Positions 42,844 to 55,289 of a stretch of DNA of 64,000 nt are shown here, piece by piece. Within the stretch, counting starts at the first letter, position 1; each line of letters opens with the position of its first letter. The DNA is from Lophium mytilinum (taxonomy: Eukaryota; Ascomycota; Dothideomycetes; Mytilinidiales; Mytilinidiaceae): assembly GCA_010093605.1 (NCBI GenBank), contig MU004184.1, positions 1,817,897 through 1,881,896 of the forward strand. The letters are read 5' to 3'. The translations under genes and the position numbers were made by a program. The notes below the pieces were generated by a model. It made no database searches and had not been told where the DNA came from. It saw only the letters and a list, made by a program, of their open reading frames with translations.

Positions 42844-44661
42844 TCAGACCAATAGAGACATATACCCCAAGCTGCAGACGCACGCCGCAAAGTCTGTGTC
42901 GATAGTCAGCTCGTCTCTGCACTTCCAGACGTTCTCCATAACCTCCAGTGCCTTCCGCGCGGCTCCAAAAAGTCGATGCGGGACCAGCGCATCGGCCATG
43001 GCCCGAAAGCGGCATTCCTCCCCAGGCTCGGCCAGGCAGCCGGTCATGCAGAAGGGCCACACCATAGTCCGCAGCAGCTCGGGGGCCGGCATTTGCTCCA
43101 GCAGCGCTAGTATTCGTACCACGTTTTCCCGGACCTCAACGCTCCTGGGCTGCCACCCAGAGACCACAACGGAGAGGTAAAGCAATGCGGCATGGGCCCA
43201 GACACGGGTGACAAATGCGGTGCAGCCGCCCGGCATAGGCGGAAAATGGTCGTTGTAGAAGGTGAACAAGCCGAGCGAGTTAGTCTTGGGCGTGGTTGCT
43301 GCGGCGTCGAGGCGCGCGAGGTTATCGAGCAGTGTCTGCTTGATTGCCGACGCGCGCGCCACAAGCTCCATCATATCGAGCTGCCCAGCCTTTTTTCTTG
43401 ACTTCTTCCACGCGTCGAGCGCAACTATCTCGCCGATCTGCAACATGACCCAGTTCTCGCAGCCGATAAAGTCCTCGAGGTTCAGAGGAGGCCTCTCATC
43501 GAGGCTACCACCGTTCGTGAGAAGTCGAGCGTGATACTCGAGCAATCTAGGTGGTTCCTCCATGCATGTGCTGGCGACAATGTCGTCCGCGATCAGAAGC
43601 GCGGAGTAAAATCGGAACGCTGCTTGATCTGAGTTCCAGGCTCCGCCCTGTTGAGACGTTATAGCCCAGAGTGGCCGTCCCATATGACTCAGGACATGGT
43701 ATAAAGTAGACAGCTCGCCGCGGTCGAGGACATTCTCTGCGGCCCGGAAGATCTGTCTGAACAGCGTGATAGCCGCACCAAGGTGCTTTCGACAGTTCTC
43801 GAAGTTCCCGACCGAGATCTCGAACCGTTGTAGCTGGATAATGCTTCCCATAATTCGGGAGATTTTGACTATCAGGTCTAGCGTATTGCTTGAAGCAACT
43901 TCCTGGAGGTTGTGCTGGAGCATCATAAACGTTACACCCATCTGCTTCAGAAGTTTTTCCCAAGCGAGGGTCTTGCATACGATGTGCCCCGAAATAGCGC
44001 CATCCATGGCGACTGAGACAAAGTATGTGCTGAGGCAAAGTGTGGTGTGCCACATGGCCTGATTGCCCACAACAAGCTCTATGATCCAGCTGCGCCCACC
44101 CTCGAGTAGAGGGGGCTTGTAGAAAGGGAATAGAAACGGGAAGAACTGGTCAAAGTAGAACATCATGAAGCGGCGGTCGAGCTCTGAGTCCCCCGGTTTC
44201 TCATCAGCTGAGTTGTTTAAAGACAACATGTCGAGCCTATTCCAGGAATCTCGGTGAGCATCGCTCGGTGTTGTTTTCGTGCTAGGTCGCGTACGCGTAG
44301 AGGGCCAACCAGGACTGGAGTCTAGAGCCGGCTCGCCGTGAAAGGGCGGGCACTTTGTCGACGCACTCTGTCGGTTGAGTCCGCCCGTAGCCATCCCAGC
44401 GTCCTTGTCAAGCTCGGCGGCAATGGGTTCTAGGATATCTGTCGGCAGGGTCCCACGACGGCGCGCGGCAGCACTCTTGACATTTTGCTTGATCTCTTCG
44501 GCTTTCTCTTTCTGCCCAAATCCGCCGTCCATCCATGACGGCTTCTCGTCGCCAAAGTGGCAGGTAATCTGCAGTGTTGAGCAGTTCCTGCATACTGGCC
44601 GTATTTCATCGCACCGCTTCTTCCTCAACCGACACGTCCAGCAGCCGTCGTAGCTCTTCAT
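42844..44661 (-). CDS. Zn2Cys6 transcription factor
   Basis: A single exon of 605 aa starting MKSYDGCWTC. The binuclear zinc cluster has Cys at 7, 10, 17, 24, 27 and 34 (CX2CX6CX6CX2CX6C), with the basic stretch RLRKKR between. A linker of about 150 residues is Pro/Ser/Thr-rich. The middle-homology part (FYFDQFFPFLFPFYKPP, LSTLYHVLSHMGRPLW, CTAFVTRVWAHAALLYL, WPFCMTGCLAEPGEE) matches the fungal-specific TF domain 2 family. An upstream extension of the frame lacks an ATG. Targets are unknown; the adjacent SDR is a natural candidate. Confidence 0.88.
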   Translation of the reverse strand: MKSYDGCWTCRLRKKRCDEIRPVCRNCSTLQITCHFGDEKPSWMDGGFGQKEKAEEIKQNVKSAAARRRGTLPTDILEPIAAELDKDAGMATGGLNRQSASTKCPPFHGEPALDSSPGWPSTRTRPSTKTTPSDAHRDSWNRLDMLSLNNSADEKPGDSELDRRFMMFYFDQFFPFLFPFYKPPLLEGGRSWIIELVVGNQAMWHTTLCLSTYFVSVAMDGAISGHIVCKTLAWEKLLKQMGVTFMMLQHNLQEVASSNTLDLIVKISRIMGSIIQLQRFEISVGNFENCRKHLGAAITLFRQIFRAAENVLDRGELSTLYHVLSHMGRPLWAITSQQGGAWNSDQAAFRFYSALLIADDIVASTCMEEPPRLLEYHARLLTNGGSLDERPPLNLEDFIGCENWVMLQIGEIVALDAWKKSRKKAGQLDMMELVARASAIKQTLLDNLARLDAAATTPKTNSLGLFTFYNDHFPPMPGGCTAFVTRVWAHAALLYLSVVVSGWQPRSVEVRENVVRILALLEQMPAPELLRTMVWPFCMTGCLAEPGEECRFRAMADALVPHRLFGAARKALEVMENVWKCRDELTIDTDFAACVCSLGYMSLLV

Positions 44662-45198
44662 TGCGATAATTAAGTGGCATGCAGTGCGGCCGTGGTGATA
44701 CTCGGCGGTGAACCGTGAACGCTGATGGCTTACAGCATGGGACCAGTTCAACTTCGTATTGGTCTATTGATATTGGAATGACTAGAGCGATTCAGAAGTT
44801 GTCAATGCGAAGCAGAAATGGCGGTCTGCTACAAGTTTCTTGTTTAAGCAGATAAGACATTGGCCCTAGTAGAATCCCTAGACTTGACTCGAAGGGCTAA
44901 TGAAGGGAGAATGTTACATTGTTTAGCATTTTGAACAGCTTTGAGATGGATGCATTGTTTTGGAGAGGGGTGAGGTACAGAGCACCGCCGGGCTGACTAA
45001 GACAAGAGCTACCTTATCGATAACGAACTTCGGATAAAAAATCTATGAAGATCGTGAAACTGGTGAAACAGAAGCACCATTGAAGACAACTAAAGCGCAG
45101 ACAATATACCCTGAGATGCAACCGAGAGTCGAAGAAATGCTGCTAGCTCACATATAACATACATTGCCGCTTCACACGGCCTGAAGTACTACGCCGCC
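44662..45198. other. divergent intergenic region
   Basis: Between the Zn2Cys6 gene and UTP13. No gene seen. Confidence 0.5.
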
Positions 45199-48030
45199 AT
45201 GGCGCAAAGAACGAGTATTACCACTACCTACGACGTGAGCAGGAGCATCCACCCAATATACACCGGAGGAAGCGTTGCGCTCGCCCAGGACGGAAGATGT
45301 CTTGCGACATGTGTCGACGAAGATGTATTACTTACCGACCTAGCTACCGGTGAAGAGCTTGCGCGCATTGAAGGAGTGGGTTCCAGAACTTGAGCCTCTT
45401 GAAATTTAGAGTACTGACAATAGTGTAGGATGGAGAAGCTGTAACCACACTATCCTGTTAGTACAACCCGAAAGAAACATTCTATAGCCGGGAAGCTCAT
45501 CAAAACAGTGACCCCAAGTAACTCGCACCTAATCATATGCTCGCGATCACTCTCCATGCGAATATACTCCCTCTCTCCCACCCCAGATAACACCGGCCGG
45601 ATTCGCACAGACCTTATTCGAACGTTGAAACCGCATAGCTCGCCTGTTGTGACTTCGAAGGTAGACAAGACGGGCACATTACTTGCGACAGGAGCTGCAG
45701 ACGGCACCGTGAAAGTCTGGGATATCCAAGGCGGATTCGTCACACATACCCTCCATGGCCATGGCGGGGTCATTTCCTCTCTCCTATTTTTCGAGGTTGA
45801 GGTACCTACACAAGATACCGCGAAACGGGGCAAGGACAAAAAGAAGAAGACTCAGGCGCAAGAAAATGCTGAGGGAGAGACAACGCTGGGGTATCGATTA
45901 GCTGTTGGCGCGGAAGAGGGGAAAATACGGATCTGGAATCTCCATAAACGGACCAGCGTCGCGATCTTGGAATCTCACGTCTCTGTGGTTCGCAGTCTGG
46001 ATTTCTCGCCGCAGGAAAACGCACTGGTGTCTGGAAGCCGGGACAAGACTGTGATAGTGTGGGATTGCCGGACATGGAAGATACGGAGCACAATCCCAGC
46101 TTATGAAGGCGTGGAGAGTACTGGATTCTTGCAAAATGGCACAGTGATTTATACAGGAGGCGAGAATGGGACTATCCGCTTATGGACAACAACAGGAGGT
46201 GGAGAAATCACAGTGGAACAGAAGGCCGGCATAGAGACTGATGCAATTCTGGACGTCATACACCACGAAAACCTCCCATTTCTTTTATCCGTCCACGCAG
46301 ACCAAACCTTAGTCTTCCACTCCTTAGATCCACTGAAGGGCAACGCGGAAGAAGGAAAGTTGCAACCTCTGCCTATCCCCCGGCGCATATCTGGAAACCA
46401 CGACGAAGTGATCGATTTGGCGTACATTGGCCGATCTCGCAGCCTCCTAGCATTAGCGACGAACTCGGAAGACATTCGGATAATAAGTTTGGAATCCAAC
46501 AGCAATTCGGAGGACGACCCCATCGGAGGAACACATTTCGGAGCAGATGTTGCTTTACTCAAAGGCCACGAGGACATCATAATCTGCTTAGATGTGGACT
46601 GGTCTGGTCATTGGCTTGCAACCGGCGCTAAGGATAACAATGCTCGACTATGGAGGCTGGATCCCGACAGTACCTCATACACTTGTGTATCGACTCTTGT
46701 TGGCCACGCTGAATCATTGGGGGCGATATCTCTCCCACACGCGGCTCCTCCTAGAGGCACCCCTGCATTCGAAACCCCCCTTGATCATCCCCCCAAATTT
46801 CTCATCACAGGGTCTACAGACAAGACCATAAAGCGCTGGGACACATCCAGTGCACTAAAAGGAGGTAAAAAAGCGTCGCGGGCCACATACACTCGCAAAG
46901 CACACGACAAAGACATCAACGCCATCGACATAAACCACAACTCAACCCTCTTCGCCTCCGCATCGCAAGACCGCACCGTCAAAATCTACTCCACCGAAGA
47001 CGGCGAATCCCAAGGCGTTTTACGCGGCCACCGCCGCGGCGTATGGACCGTCAAATTCGCGCCCAAGGACACTCCCTCCATCGGCTCTACCGGCAGCAAA
47101 GGCCTCATCGCCACCGGCAGCGGCGACAAAACCGTCAAGATCTGGAGTCTCGCCGACTACAGCTGCCTCGTAACGCTCGAAGGCCACACCAACAGCGTGC
47201 TGAAGCTCGTGTGGCTCGCCTACAAGCCCGTCGACGCCCGCGACAAGCGCGGCGCACAACTCGCTTCCGCGGGCGGCGACGGCCTCGTGAAAGTGTGGGA
47301 TACGGCCAGCGGCGAGGTGTCGTGCACGCTGGACAACCATACCGACCGCGTGTGGGCGCTGGCCGCGAACCCGACGTCGGACGCGATGGTGTCGGGGGGT
47401 GGTGATAGCGTCATCACGTTTTGGCAGGACACGACGACGGCGACGATGGAGGCGGTGGTGGCGGCAGAGACGGAGCGCGTGGAGCTGGATCAGAAGCTGC
47501 AGAACTATGCGCATAAGGGGAACTACCGCGAAGCTATTACGCTCGCGCTGCAACTCAACCAGCCCGCGAGACTGCTGGGCCTGTTCAAGGGTGTCGTGGA
47601 AGCGGAGACGCAGGAAGAGGGCAGTCTGTCGGGCTTGAAGGCGGTGGATCACGTGCTGGCTAATCTGGCGGACGAGCAGCTTTTCAAGCTGCTGCTGAGG
47701 ATTAGGGATTGGAATACGAACGCGAGGACAGCGCCCGTGGCGCAGAAGATACTGTGGACGCTGGTGAAGTCGTATCCGGCGTCGCGCTTTGCGAGTCTGA
47801 AGCCGACGGGGAAGGTGGATGCGAAGGGGAGTCTGCGGGATGTGCTGGACGCGCTGAAGGCATACACGGAGCGGCATTACCGGCGCGTAGAGGACCTTGT
47901 GGATGAGAGCTACCTGCTAGACTTTACGTTGAGGGAGATGGATGAGGTTGTGGGCGGAGGAGAAGACGCGATGAACGGGCTCACCCTAAATGGTCAGGAT
48001 GCAGACATGGTGATGGTGGAGGTGGAATGA
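45199..48030 (+). CDS. UTP13: U3 snoRNP/SSU processome WD40 protein Utp13
   Basis: Three exons (45199-45375, 45429-45456, 45509-48030) give 908 aa. Exon 2 is only 28 nt. At least ten WD40 repeats can be picked out, for example GTVKVWD, GKIRIWNL, DKTVIVWD, GTIRLW, NARLWRL, KTIKRWD, KTVKIWSL and GLVKVWD, forming two propellers. The C-terminal Utp13 domain includes KLQNYAHKGNYREAITLAL, KILWTLVKSYPASRF and DLVDESYLLDFTLREMD. Utp13 belongs to the UTP-B complex of the small-subunit processome in the nucleolus and is needed for 18S rRNA maturation. It is convergent with the methyltransferase, with only 38 bp between stops. Confidence 0.93.
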
Positions 48031-48068
48031 TAGCCTGAGAATTTATCTGTGCTTGTTTACTACGATAC

Positions 48069-49064
48069 TCATTTCTCTTCTCCGGTGCACCTTGTGATCT
48101 CCACTCCGTCCTGTGAAACAATCGTACATTAGACGGATGAGCAGTATGAAGTGGGGGTTGGCGGAGAAACTTACCGGCTCACCAGTCGGCTCGAAGCTAT
48201 GGTTGATCCGACTCTCATACACGAGATTCGGGTTCCCCTTCGACGTATGCTCTAGCTCTGCTTGCCCAAGCCGCTTCGCGTACTGCTGCGCCGTCCGCCC
48301 AGGGAACCGCGGATCCACCCCGTCGCCCACAACCGGGCCCTGCTTCGCTGCCTCTCTCTTCTCTGCCACACTGCTGCGGACATACTCCAGATACGGCGGG
48401 TTGCCAGGCGTGATGACATTATCAGCAGCAAGCACCGAACCGGGTGTGATCAGCTTTAGCTCCTCGCATAATTTGAGATCGGTGGTGTAGGCCGGCTTGT
48501 AATGGTCCAGGAACATGAGATCGATGTGCTTTAGCTCTCCTGATGCGTGCAGCCTGCTGATTGAAGCGTCGCTGGAGCCCACGACTACTTTCACCGTGTC
48601 TGAGAGGCCGGCTAGAGCGACGAGGCACATGATGACGGCTGCGAATTCGGGATTGCGCTCCAGACTGATGTATCTGGAGCCAGAGCTTCCAGAGCGACGC
48701 ACGGCGTCGCCGAAGAGGATGCAGGAGTAGCCGCAGTAGCCGCCTAGTTCGACCTGGTTTCCTGTTAGTAAAGGGTGTATCATGGCTGCAATCGTGCGCG
48801 CCTGATGCTTACCATAGTCTCTGGCTTGGCTTCTTCGATGAGGTCGGTGACGATCTTGCCCTTGGCCTCGCCAACGTTCATGAGGTACTTTTTTGTTCGG
48901 GCGAATTCGTCTATGGCTTGGAGAACGCGCTGTGGAGAGCCGCGGATTTCGTCAATGTCGGGCTTGTTGTGGATGAAGTGGAGGAGCTCGACTTCGCGGC
49001 CGTCATCGAAGAAGACGTCGCCTTCTTTTTTGACATAGGCGTTTCTCTCGTCGAAAGAAGGCAT
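48069..49064 (-). CDS. catechol O-methyltransferase-like SAM methyltransferase
   Basis: Three exons (48813-49064, 48175-48753, 48069-48110) give 290 aa. The SAM-binding motif VELGGYCGYSCILFG, the acidic residue in SLERNPEF, and the metal/catechol site FLDHYKPAY and AADNVI match the COMT fold (class I, Mg-dependent). The N terminus (helices before motif I) is complete. The last exon adds DGVEITRC and a charged end. Animal COMT methylates catecholamines. Fungal relatives are largely uncharacterised and could act on catechols from phenolic degradation. Confidence 0.88.
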
Positions 49065-52000
49065 TGCAGCTACTTGGAGGGTGTAGAAGAAGAAAAGATG
49101 TAATTAGCTTTCTTGAGATGACGTGAGTTGAGTAATACTCGTCGGGCGTTGTTGGAAGTGGAAAGCACGAAACAGGATCTATTCGTAGGGGGTTGCCAAA
49201 TGAATGAGAATTGGGTATTGAACAAAAACGTATTGAGTGAGAAATTGATAGAGTGCTTCGACGCGGATTAGACGCGATGATAAGTACTTTAAGATGGCTG
49301 GTAGCTTAAAAGGGGACCCAGTTATTGCAATGCGTCTAAACGTGCTGCCGTGCTCCCAGGAGCAGAATAGCAAAGCGTTTTCAGAGTTGGTATGGTAGTT
49401 CTTCTCTTTTTGATCTACGAAAAGAGAGCTAGTTGACGTGCTGGGCGTGGGTTTGGAAGGGTTCTCCGCAATGAGGGGAAGTTTCTCCGAAGTGGGGAAA
49501 TTCACGCCGAGAGCAGTCCTCAAAACCTCCTCACGGCTACACCAAACATGATAGTGACAGCGTTCCACGCATATCATTCTATAATCTTGATGAGTCAAAA
49601 CGAAATTCTGTGTAAATTAGTGGTTTGTTCCTAAACTCAGAAGGTCAATTAAGTTGCATGGTTGAGTTGTCATCCCCTTCGTAGAAGTAAAAGCTCAAGA
49701 AGTTGTTGACTTCTGCCAATATTATGGTAGTGGTCTTGGTGGGTTCACCGCAAAGTGTACGTGACATTGCGTGAAGTGCTTTCTAGATCAACGATATTCG
49801 ATCGTGCCCGTGTACGTAGTTTAGAGTCAGGCTAGAGAGGCGCACCAATGCCTAAATGCAACTCCTCTTCGGTGTTGAACGACGGAGAGCCCTGCTGTAA
49901 GATTGTCCAAATGATAAAGGTCCCCAAGTGAAGTTCACACTATGAGAGGAACAATTTAGAGTGCTCCAAGTCGCTAATCAAGACTTACTCAATGTAGTAT
50001 TGAGAATTTGGGAAACCAACGATATAGTAGCAATCGTGAAAGACGATAATTGAAAGCGGAGAAGACGTAGTATGCATATAGAGTATGTTGCAACAGCACT
50101 TCCCAGCCTGATATCCACAGCTGTAACAGCAGATAATCAGATTTGATCGACACGTCATGCTGTTATCGAGAAAAGGGGTAACATAGTCGATGCGACCTCG
50201 GAGAATATCGCATCGATCAAAACCTACGACCGAGTCGGGTCAATGCCATACCAGCAAGGTTTCACCTTAAAACGCCTGAAGTACTATTTACATCTAGCGC
50301 CAATGGCCGTTCCCCCACAGAGCCTCGTGGTTCACGTGACACTGTTGAGCAACGGTACACCAGCGGCTGTCCTGCAGTGAAAGTGTAACGGCTACAAGAG
50401 GAGTGTCTCATTGGCTTCTCCCGAGGCAATGTTTGTGCTCACGCAACCTCAACTCGTGGATGACACCTGTAGGTTATCTAGCCTATCCTCAGCCACGGGT
50501 TTGGGGTGGCATATCGGGGACGCTTCGGTGTACATCACTGAACCCCCCAAGAGAAATTCGCTCTAATATCCTCGGGCATGGCCTAATCTGTCGGTGAAAC
50601 TCGCCCAGATTCTTTTTTAGTACTGTAACCCGTGATGACTCAAGTCAACGTGCATCTTCCTCGGCTGCATGACTGAATTCATGCCGTAGTGAAGGGAGCC
50701 GGGTCATGGTGGTCTCTAGATGGTTAACGAACAGGATAAGTCCTCTGGAGAAGGGATACCTCGGAACATATCTGGAGATCGGTGTTAGATATAGATGCTG
50801 TTGGTAGTCTAGGCTTCCATCTTCAGAGAAAGTCGACATGTATAAGCTCGAAGTCGAGACTCGGTCATGGTAGAATGACAAGCCCCGACGGAGGAGCTGC
50901 TCCTACTGCAATGTGACTAGGGAGCTGCACTGTGATTTGCGATACCCGAATGATTGGCGGGTGGTTGGTGCTGGGGCACACCCCCAACACTGTGGCGGCA
51001 GGCCTCGTCCAGCAGGAGGGCTGTAACTCGACGCGTTTGGAGCCGAATGGCACGATAATCTCCGAGCACGACGCGGGGAGCGCGCTGGATCCAACGCTCA
51101 TGGCGTCTTTGGGAGGCTGTTGGTGTTTGCATCGACGCCATGGTCAACCACCTGCCCACGCCGTCGTCGCTGACGCTGATCTTTCCGATGCGAGACTACT
51201 GTGGGAGGCACAGTTCGCCGAGAGCTCTCCGCAAATTGGATCGTGTGTCTGCGCCGGCTGGTGTCCCGCGAGCACTGGCTGGCGGGCTCTGGCGTGGTGC
51301 TTGGCCTCTGCGAGATAGCAACCCCGTGGGCAGGGGGCACTGTGCGGATGAGCCCTTATGCAGGCTGGTGGGGTGTATAGAGGTGAAGCTTGACATCGGA
51401 CGGGTGGGTGCATGCAGGGCGTCTGACGTAGAGGCAGCGGATGCAGGATAGATGAAGATGTTCTCTTGGAGTTCTACGGACAGCGGCACCCGCATCTCGA
51501 TATCGCTAACGATGCCGGCCAAGGGGCCTTGGGCCCAAAGAAAGGAGTCGGGGCGCGGCAGCTGGCAGTTGCAGGTGTCCGGGGAGGGCTTGGCCGATCA
51601 GCTTTAGACAGCAGCCGGGTCGATTTCCAGGGGCATTTCTGCAAAAAAACCGTTTTGGGCTAACGGTACCACGCAATCAACGGCCTCTTTCTCTTCTGCC
51701 TCCTGTCCGCTCCCATTCCCGTCCCGAGCATCCTCTCACGCGCATATCACGACTCCCGCCCGCGACTCCCGCCACCAACGTGCCCGGCAGAACCAAAGGT
51801 GCGAGTAGGGCCGCGGAAGAGACGGTTGAAGCGTAAAGCACCACACCTGAGCCCAAGCTCTCCGTTCCCTGCACGCCTCCCACGGCCTTCCTTGTCCCTG
51901 CAGCTCGCGACCACGCTCCTTTACTCTTGTCTGCATCTTCACCTCTCCATTCACAACTGCCCACGTCGGCCTGCCCTCTCAACGTCAACCCACGATCCCT

Positions 52001-52311
52001 GACTCGACACGCCTCGCGTTCCTCCAAAGCGTCACGCCATCCCCATCCTCGAGTCCGCTGCGGCCGTGGACGTGCGTTGTGCAGAATCCTCTACTTCCGT
52101 GCCCGCAAGGAACGCCCCGTCTTCGTGATACCTTCCCCACGACGCTTCTGCAACGGCTGCGTCGGCCATTGACCTCTCGTACCCTGCCGCCAGGGTCTCT
52201 ACCGCCCGAGGATATGACCACGACGAGGTAGACTCGAGATACACTTTTCAGGGCACTCGGCTTGCTTAGCCCTGAGCTCGTAGCGCTGAAAGACCAGTCA
52301 AAAGAAACACC
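49065..52311. other. long intergenic region, no firm gene
   Basis: From 49.1 to about 50.8 kb the DNA is moderately AT-rich with stray frames (one of 139 codons at 49179-49598, minus). From 50.8 to 52.3 kb it is GC-rich with overlapping frames in all phases, which is a composition effect. The last kilobase is probably the long pyrimidine-rich promoter and leader of the kinesin gene. TCACGTGA lies at 50332-50339. Confidence 0.4.
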
Positions 52312-55289
52312 ATGGCGACCACCCTACCACGACCATCGCGCCCGTCGCTGAATCCACCTACTGGCCCTCTGCCCTCGCTGCCCGTCCCAAAATCCAGGAA
52401 GAGCTCGGTAGGCTCCATCAACGAATCTTCCGTCCCGAGCAGGCGGGGCTCCGGCGCGTCGCTGCTTCCTTCTACCACACGAGCTCTGTCCTCATCAGCT
52501 CTGCCTCAACGCCCCCCCAGGGCCCAATCCAGCTCGACTTCGAATGTGCCGACCTTGACTGCCAATGATTCACCACACATGCTCCCCCCGGGCAAGGGCC
52601 TGCGAAAGACAATCAGCATCGGAGCCTTTCCTCAACCTCCCAAGTACGTCGGACGGAATTCGAGCCATCCACCCAGCCCCCTCTCCACGAGTTCAACTCC
52701 CGCTGGTGCTTCTCTCGACCAACGCGTCTCCGCTGGCCCCAAAGCTGTGCCTTCGCGAGATAGTAGCCTGAGAATGAAGAGCCCTCGACTTTCAAGTCGA
52801 GGAGGCGGGCTAAAGTCGCCACTGACGCCTCCAAGCCTCGCCGGCGAGAGCAGAACAGCACCAGGAAACACCATGCTCACCCTCCCTTCCCCTCCTCAGA
52901 GTCGAAATTCGTCAGCGCAAGACTCATACGCGACGAGCTTCGAGGATATCAACGAGGAGGAGCCGAGGGGTCGCGCAGACAACAAGTCGGGAACAGACAG
53001 ACACTCAACACACAAGGAAGGGAAGGGAAATGTGATTGTCAGTGTTCGCGTGCGGCCTGACGCTAGTATCAACGACGGGAAACATGACGAGTGGGAAGTC
53101 AACGCCAAAAAGTCGTCAGTGGCTTATAGAGGGCGGGAAGGCGGGGACTATGTTTATGGTGGGTTACACGCAACTGCACGTGTTCTGATCGGGATCTGAC
53201 TTGAGACACAGACAATGTTTTCGACACGCAAGACAACAACGCACGAGTGTACGACGCAGCCGCGAAGCGTTTAGTGCGACGAGTGATGGAGGGTTATCAT
53301 GGAACAGTCTTCGCATACGGCATGACGGGCACTGGAAAGACCTTTTCCATGCAAGGTACCGCAACCTCCCCAGGTGTCATTCCACTAGCTATCACGGACA
53401 TTTTCTCTTTCATTCGAGAGACTCCAGACCGCGAGTTTCTTCTCAGAGTAAGCTATCTTGAGATCTACAACGAGAGGATTCACGATCTGCTATCCTTGTC
53501 GACTGCTACTGCGATGAATGGTACTCTACTACCACAAGAAGAAATCAAACTCCGGGAGGACAGCAAGCGCGGAGTCTACGCCACTCCTCTCAAGGAAGAG
53601 ATTGTACAGAGCCCTACACAACTTCTGCGCGTCATTGCCAGAGGTGACAACGCGAGGAAGGTGGCTGGAACTCAGTACAATGCACGCAGTTCTCGCAGTC
53701 ACGCTGTGGTCCAGATCGTTGTGGAAAGCCGCGAGAGACAGCCACCAGGAGGTACGAGCTTGCAGGACAGCAAGCGATCTGCAATTGCTCCAGGAGGAGT
53801 CCGTGTCTCTACGCTGAGTCTCATTGATTTGGCGGGATCCGAGAAAGCAGCGGAAAACAAGGAGCGAAGAACTGAAGGTTCCCACATTAATAAGAGTCTG
53901 CTGACATTGGGGACTGTCATCGCGCGCCTCTCGACGGACAAGGAAAAGGCCGATGCGGGCAAGGCAGGGGCAAAAGGAGACAAGCATTTACCTTACAGAG
54001 ACAGCAAGCTCACTCGACTCCTCCAGGGCGCTCTCTCTGGAAATTCTCTTGTTAGTATTCTATGTACGATTCAGATCGGTTCTACGGGCAGCGTTGCCCT
54101 TGCCAACAGTCACACTGGCGAGACGATCAACACTCTAAAATTTGCTTCGAGAGCCAAGAATAATATTGTAAGCCACGCAAAGAAGGCGGAAGACGGTCTT
54201 GGGGAGAGAGCTCTTCTTGATCGGTATCGCATAGAGATCCAGGAGCTCCGCAAGCAACTAGAAGAGAAGTCGGCGAAAGAATCGGGAGAGGTGGTCAAGG
54301 AGGTCATCATAAGAGAAGTCTTGAAAGAGGAGGAGAAGGAGAAAGACGAAGAGGAGGAAAAGGCACGGGAAATAGAAGCGGAGCAGCGGCACGAGGAGCA
54401 GATGCTCGAGATGCAGCTTGCCAGGACCGCTTTGAAGGAGCGTATCGAGCATCTAAACCGCCTGATTCTCAGCTCCAAGTCGCTGGGAGTGAACTCTGGA
54501 CGGTCGTTTTCCTCCATGGGCCTACACAACCCCACCCACAACCGTGGGTCGATATTAAGCAACAGCGATTTCCGGCCTGTATCAGCAAGGTCTTCGGCGA
54601 GCCATTCTGCACTCGAGGTTCCTGCCGTCAATAGAACGTCGTCGGGAGGCTCAGGCGGCTCGTTTCCGTCCCCTCCAATCGGCACAGCAGTTGGGGAGAC
54701 GCCGTCCGAAGAGGATGACTCTCTAGGCGAGAATGGAGATGGCACAGCCAGCCAAGCGGCACAGATCCGGGCATTACAGGCGGACCTCTCTGACAAGAAC
54801 CGCTACATTGGTACGCTTGAGAAGAGATTACTACAGGCGAGGCGATCAAGCCAGTCACGTGTTTCGATGAGCCTGTCTCACAAGGTGATTGGGGGCGACG
54901 AGGGCGTTGAGAGACTCATATCAGAGAAGGATGCAGAAATCGCAGACCTCCGCGCCAGGCTCGACGACAAGGACAGGATGGTGACGGCGCTGCGGTCTGC
55001 TGCGCGAAAGCGTGACGTTGCAGACTTAGGCATCGACACATCGTCAACAAACGAGAGCCGGCGATCGTCACATCAACGCAGCGAAGGGAGCACGGCGAGC
55101 TCCAAGTTCAAAGGGTCGCCTATCAGCCCGGTTGCGCTGCTCTCGCCTGCATCGCAGAAGTCAGGCAAGGGCGTGGATGAGATGACGCGGATCCTAGATG
55201 AGATGATCTCGGAGCGCGTGGACGGGGCACACGGTGGTGCCAAGGGTGCATCGCGAAGCAGCCTGCGCGCGGTGAGCGAGGCCAAGTAG
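52312..55289 (+). CDS. KIP2: Kip2/KipA-type kinesin
   Basis: Two exons (52312-53158, 53212-55289) give 974 aa. The N-terminal 240 residues are Ser/Pro-rich and basic. The motor domain starts near NVIVSVRVRP. The P-loop is GMTGTGKT (319-326), switch I NARSSRSHAV, switch II LIDLAGSEKA, followed by HINKSLLTLGTVI, HLPYRDSKLTRLLQ and LKFASRAKN. Coiled-coil segments follow (about 600-700 and 800-900), with a Ser-rich C terminus. The combination of a long N-terminal extension, central motor and short coiled coil fits the Kip2/KipA (CENP-E-related) plus-end-directed kinesins, which carry dynein and polarity factors to microtubule tips. The intron falls inside the motor. Confidence 0.9.

Noticed and set aside
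47020-47877. A 285-codon minus-strand gene
   Set aside because: It is an antisense shadow of the GC-rich 3' part of UTP13, with Arg/His-rich composition.
49179-49598. A 139-codon minus-strand ORF
   Set aside because: No domain, no leader-like upstream sequence and an atypical composition; likely chance.
50865-51522. Multiple overlapping ORFs on both strands
   Set aside because: GC-rich DNA leaves all frames open; none shows a domain or consistent codon use.
54110-54796. A 228-codon minus-strand gene
   Set aside because: Antisense of the kinesin coiled coil; Ser-rich because of Glu/Lys codons on the other strand.
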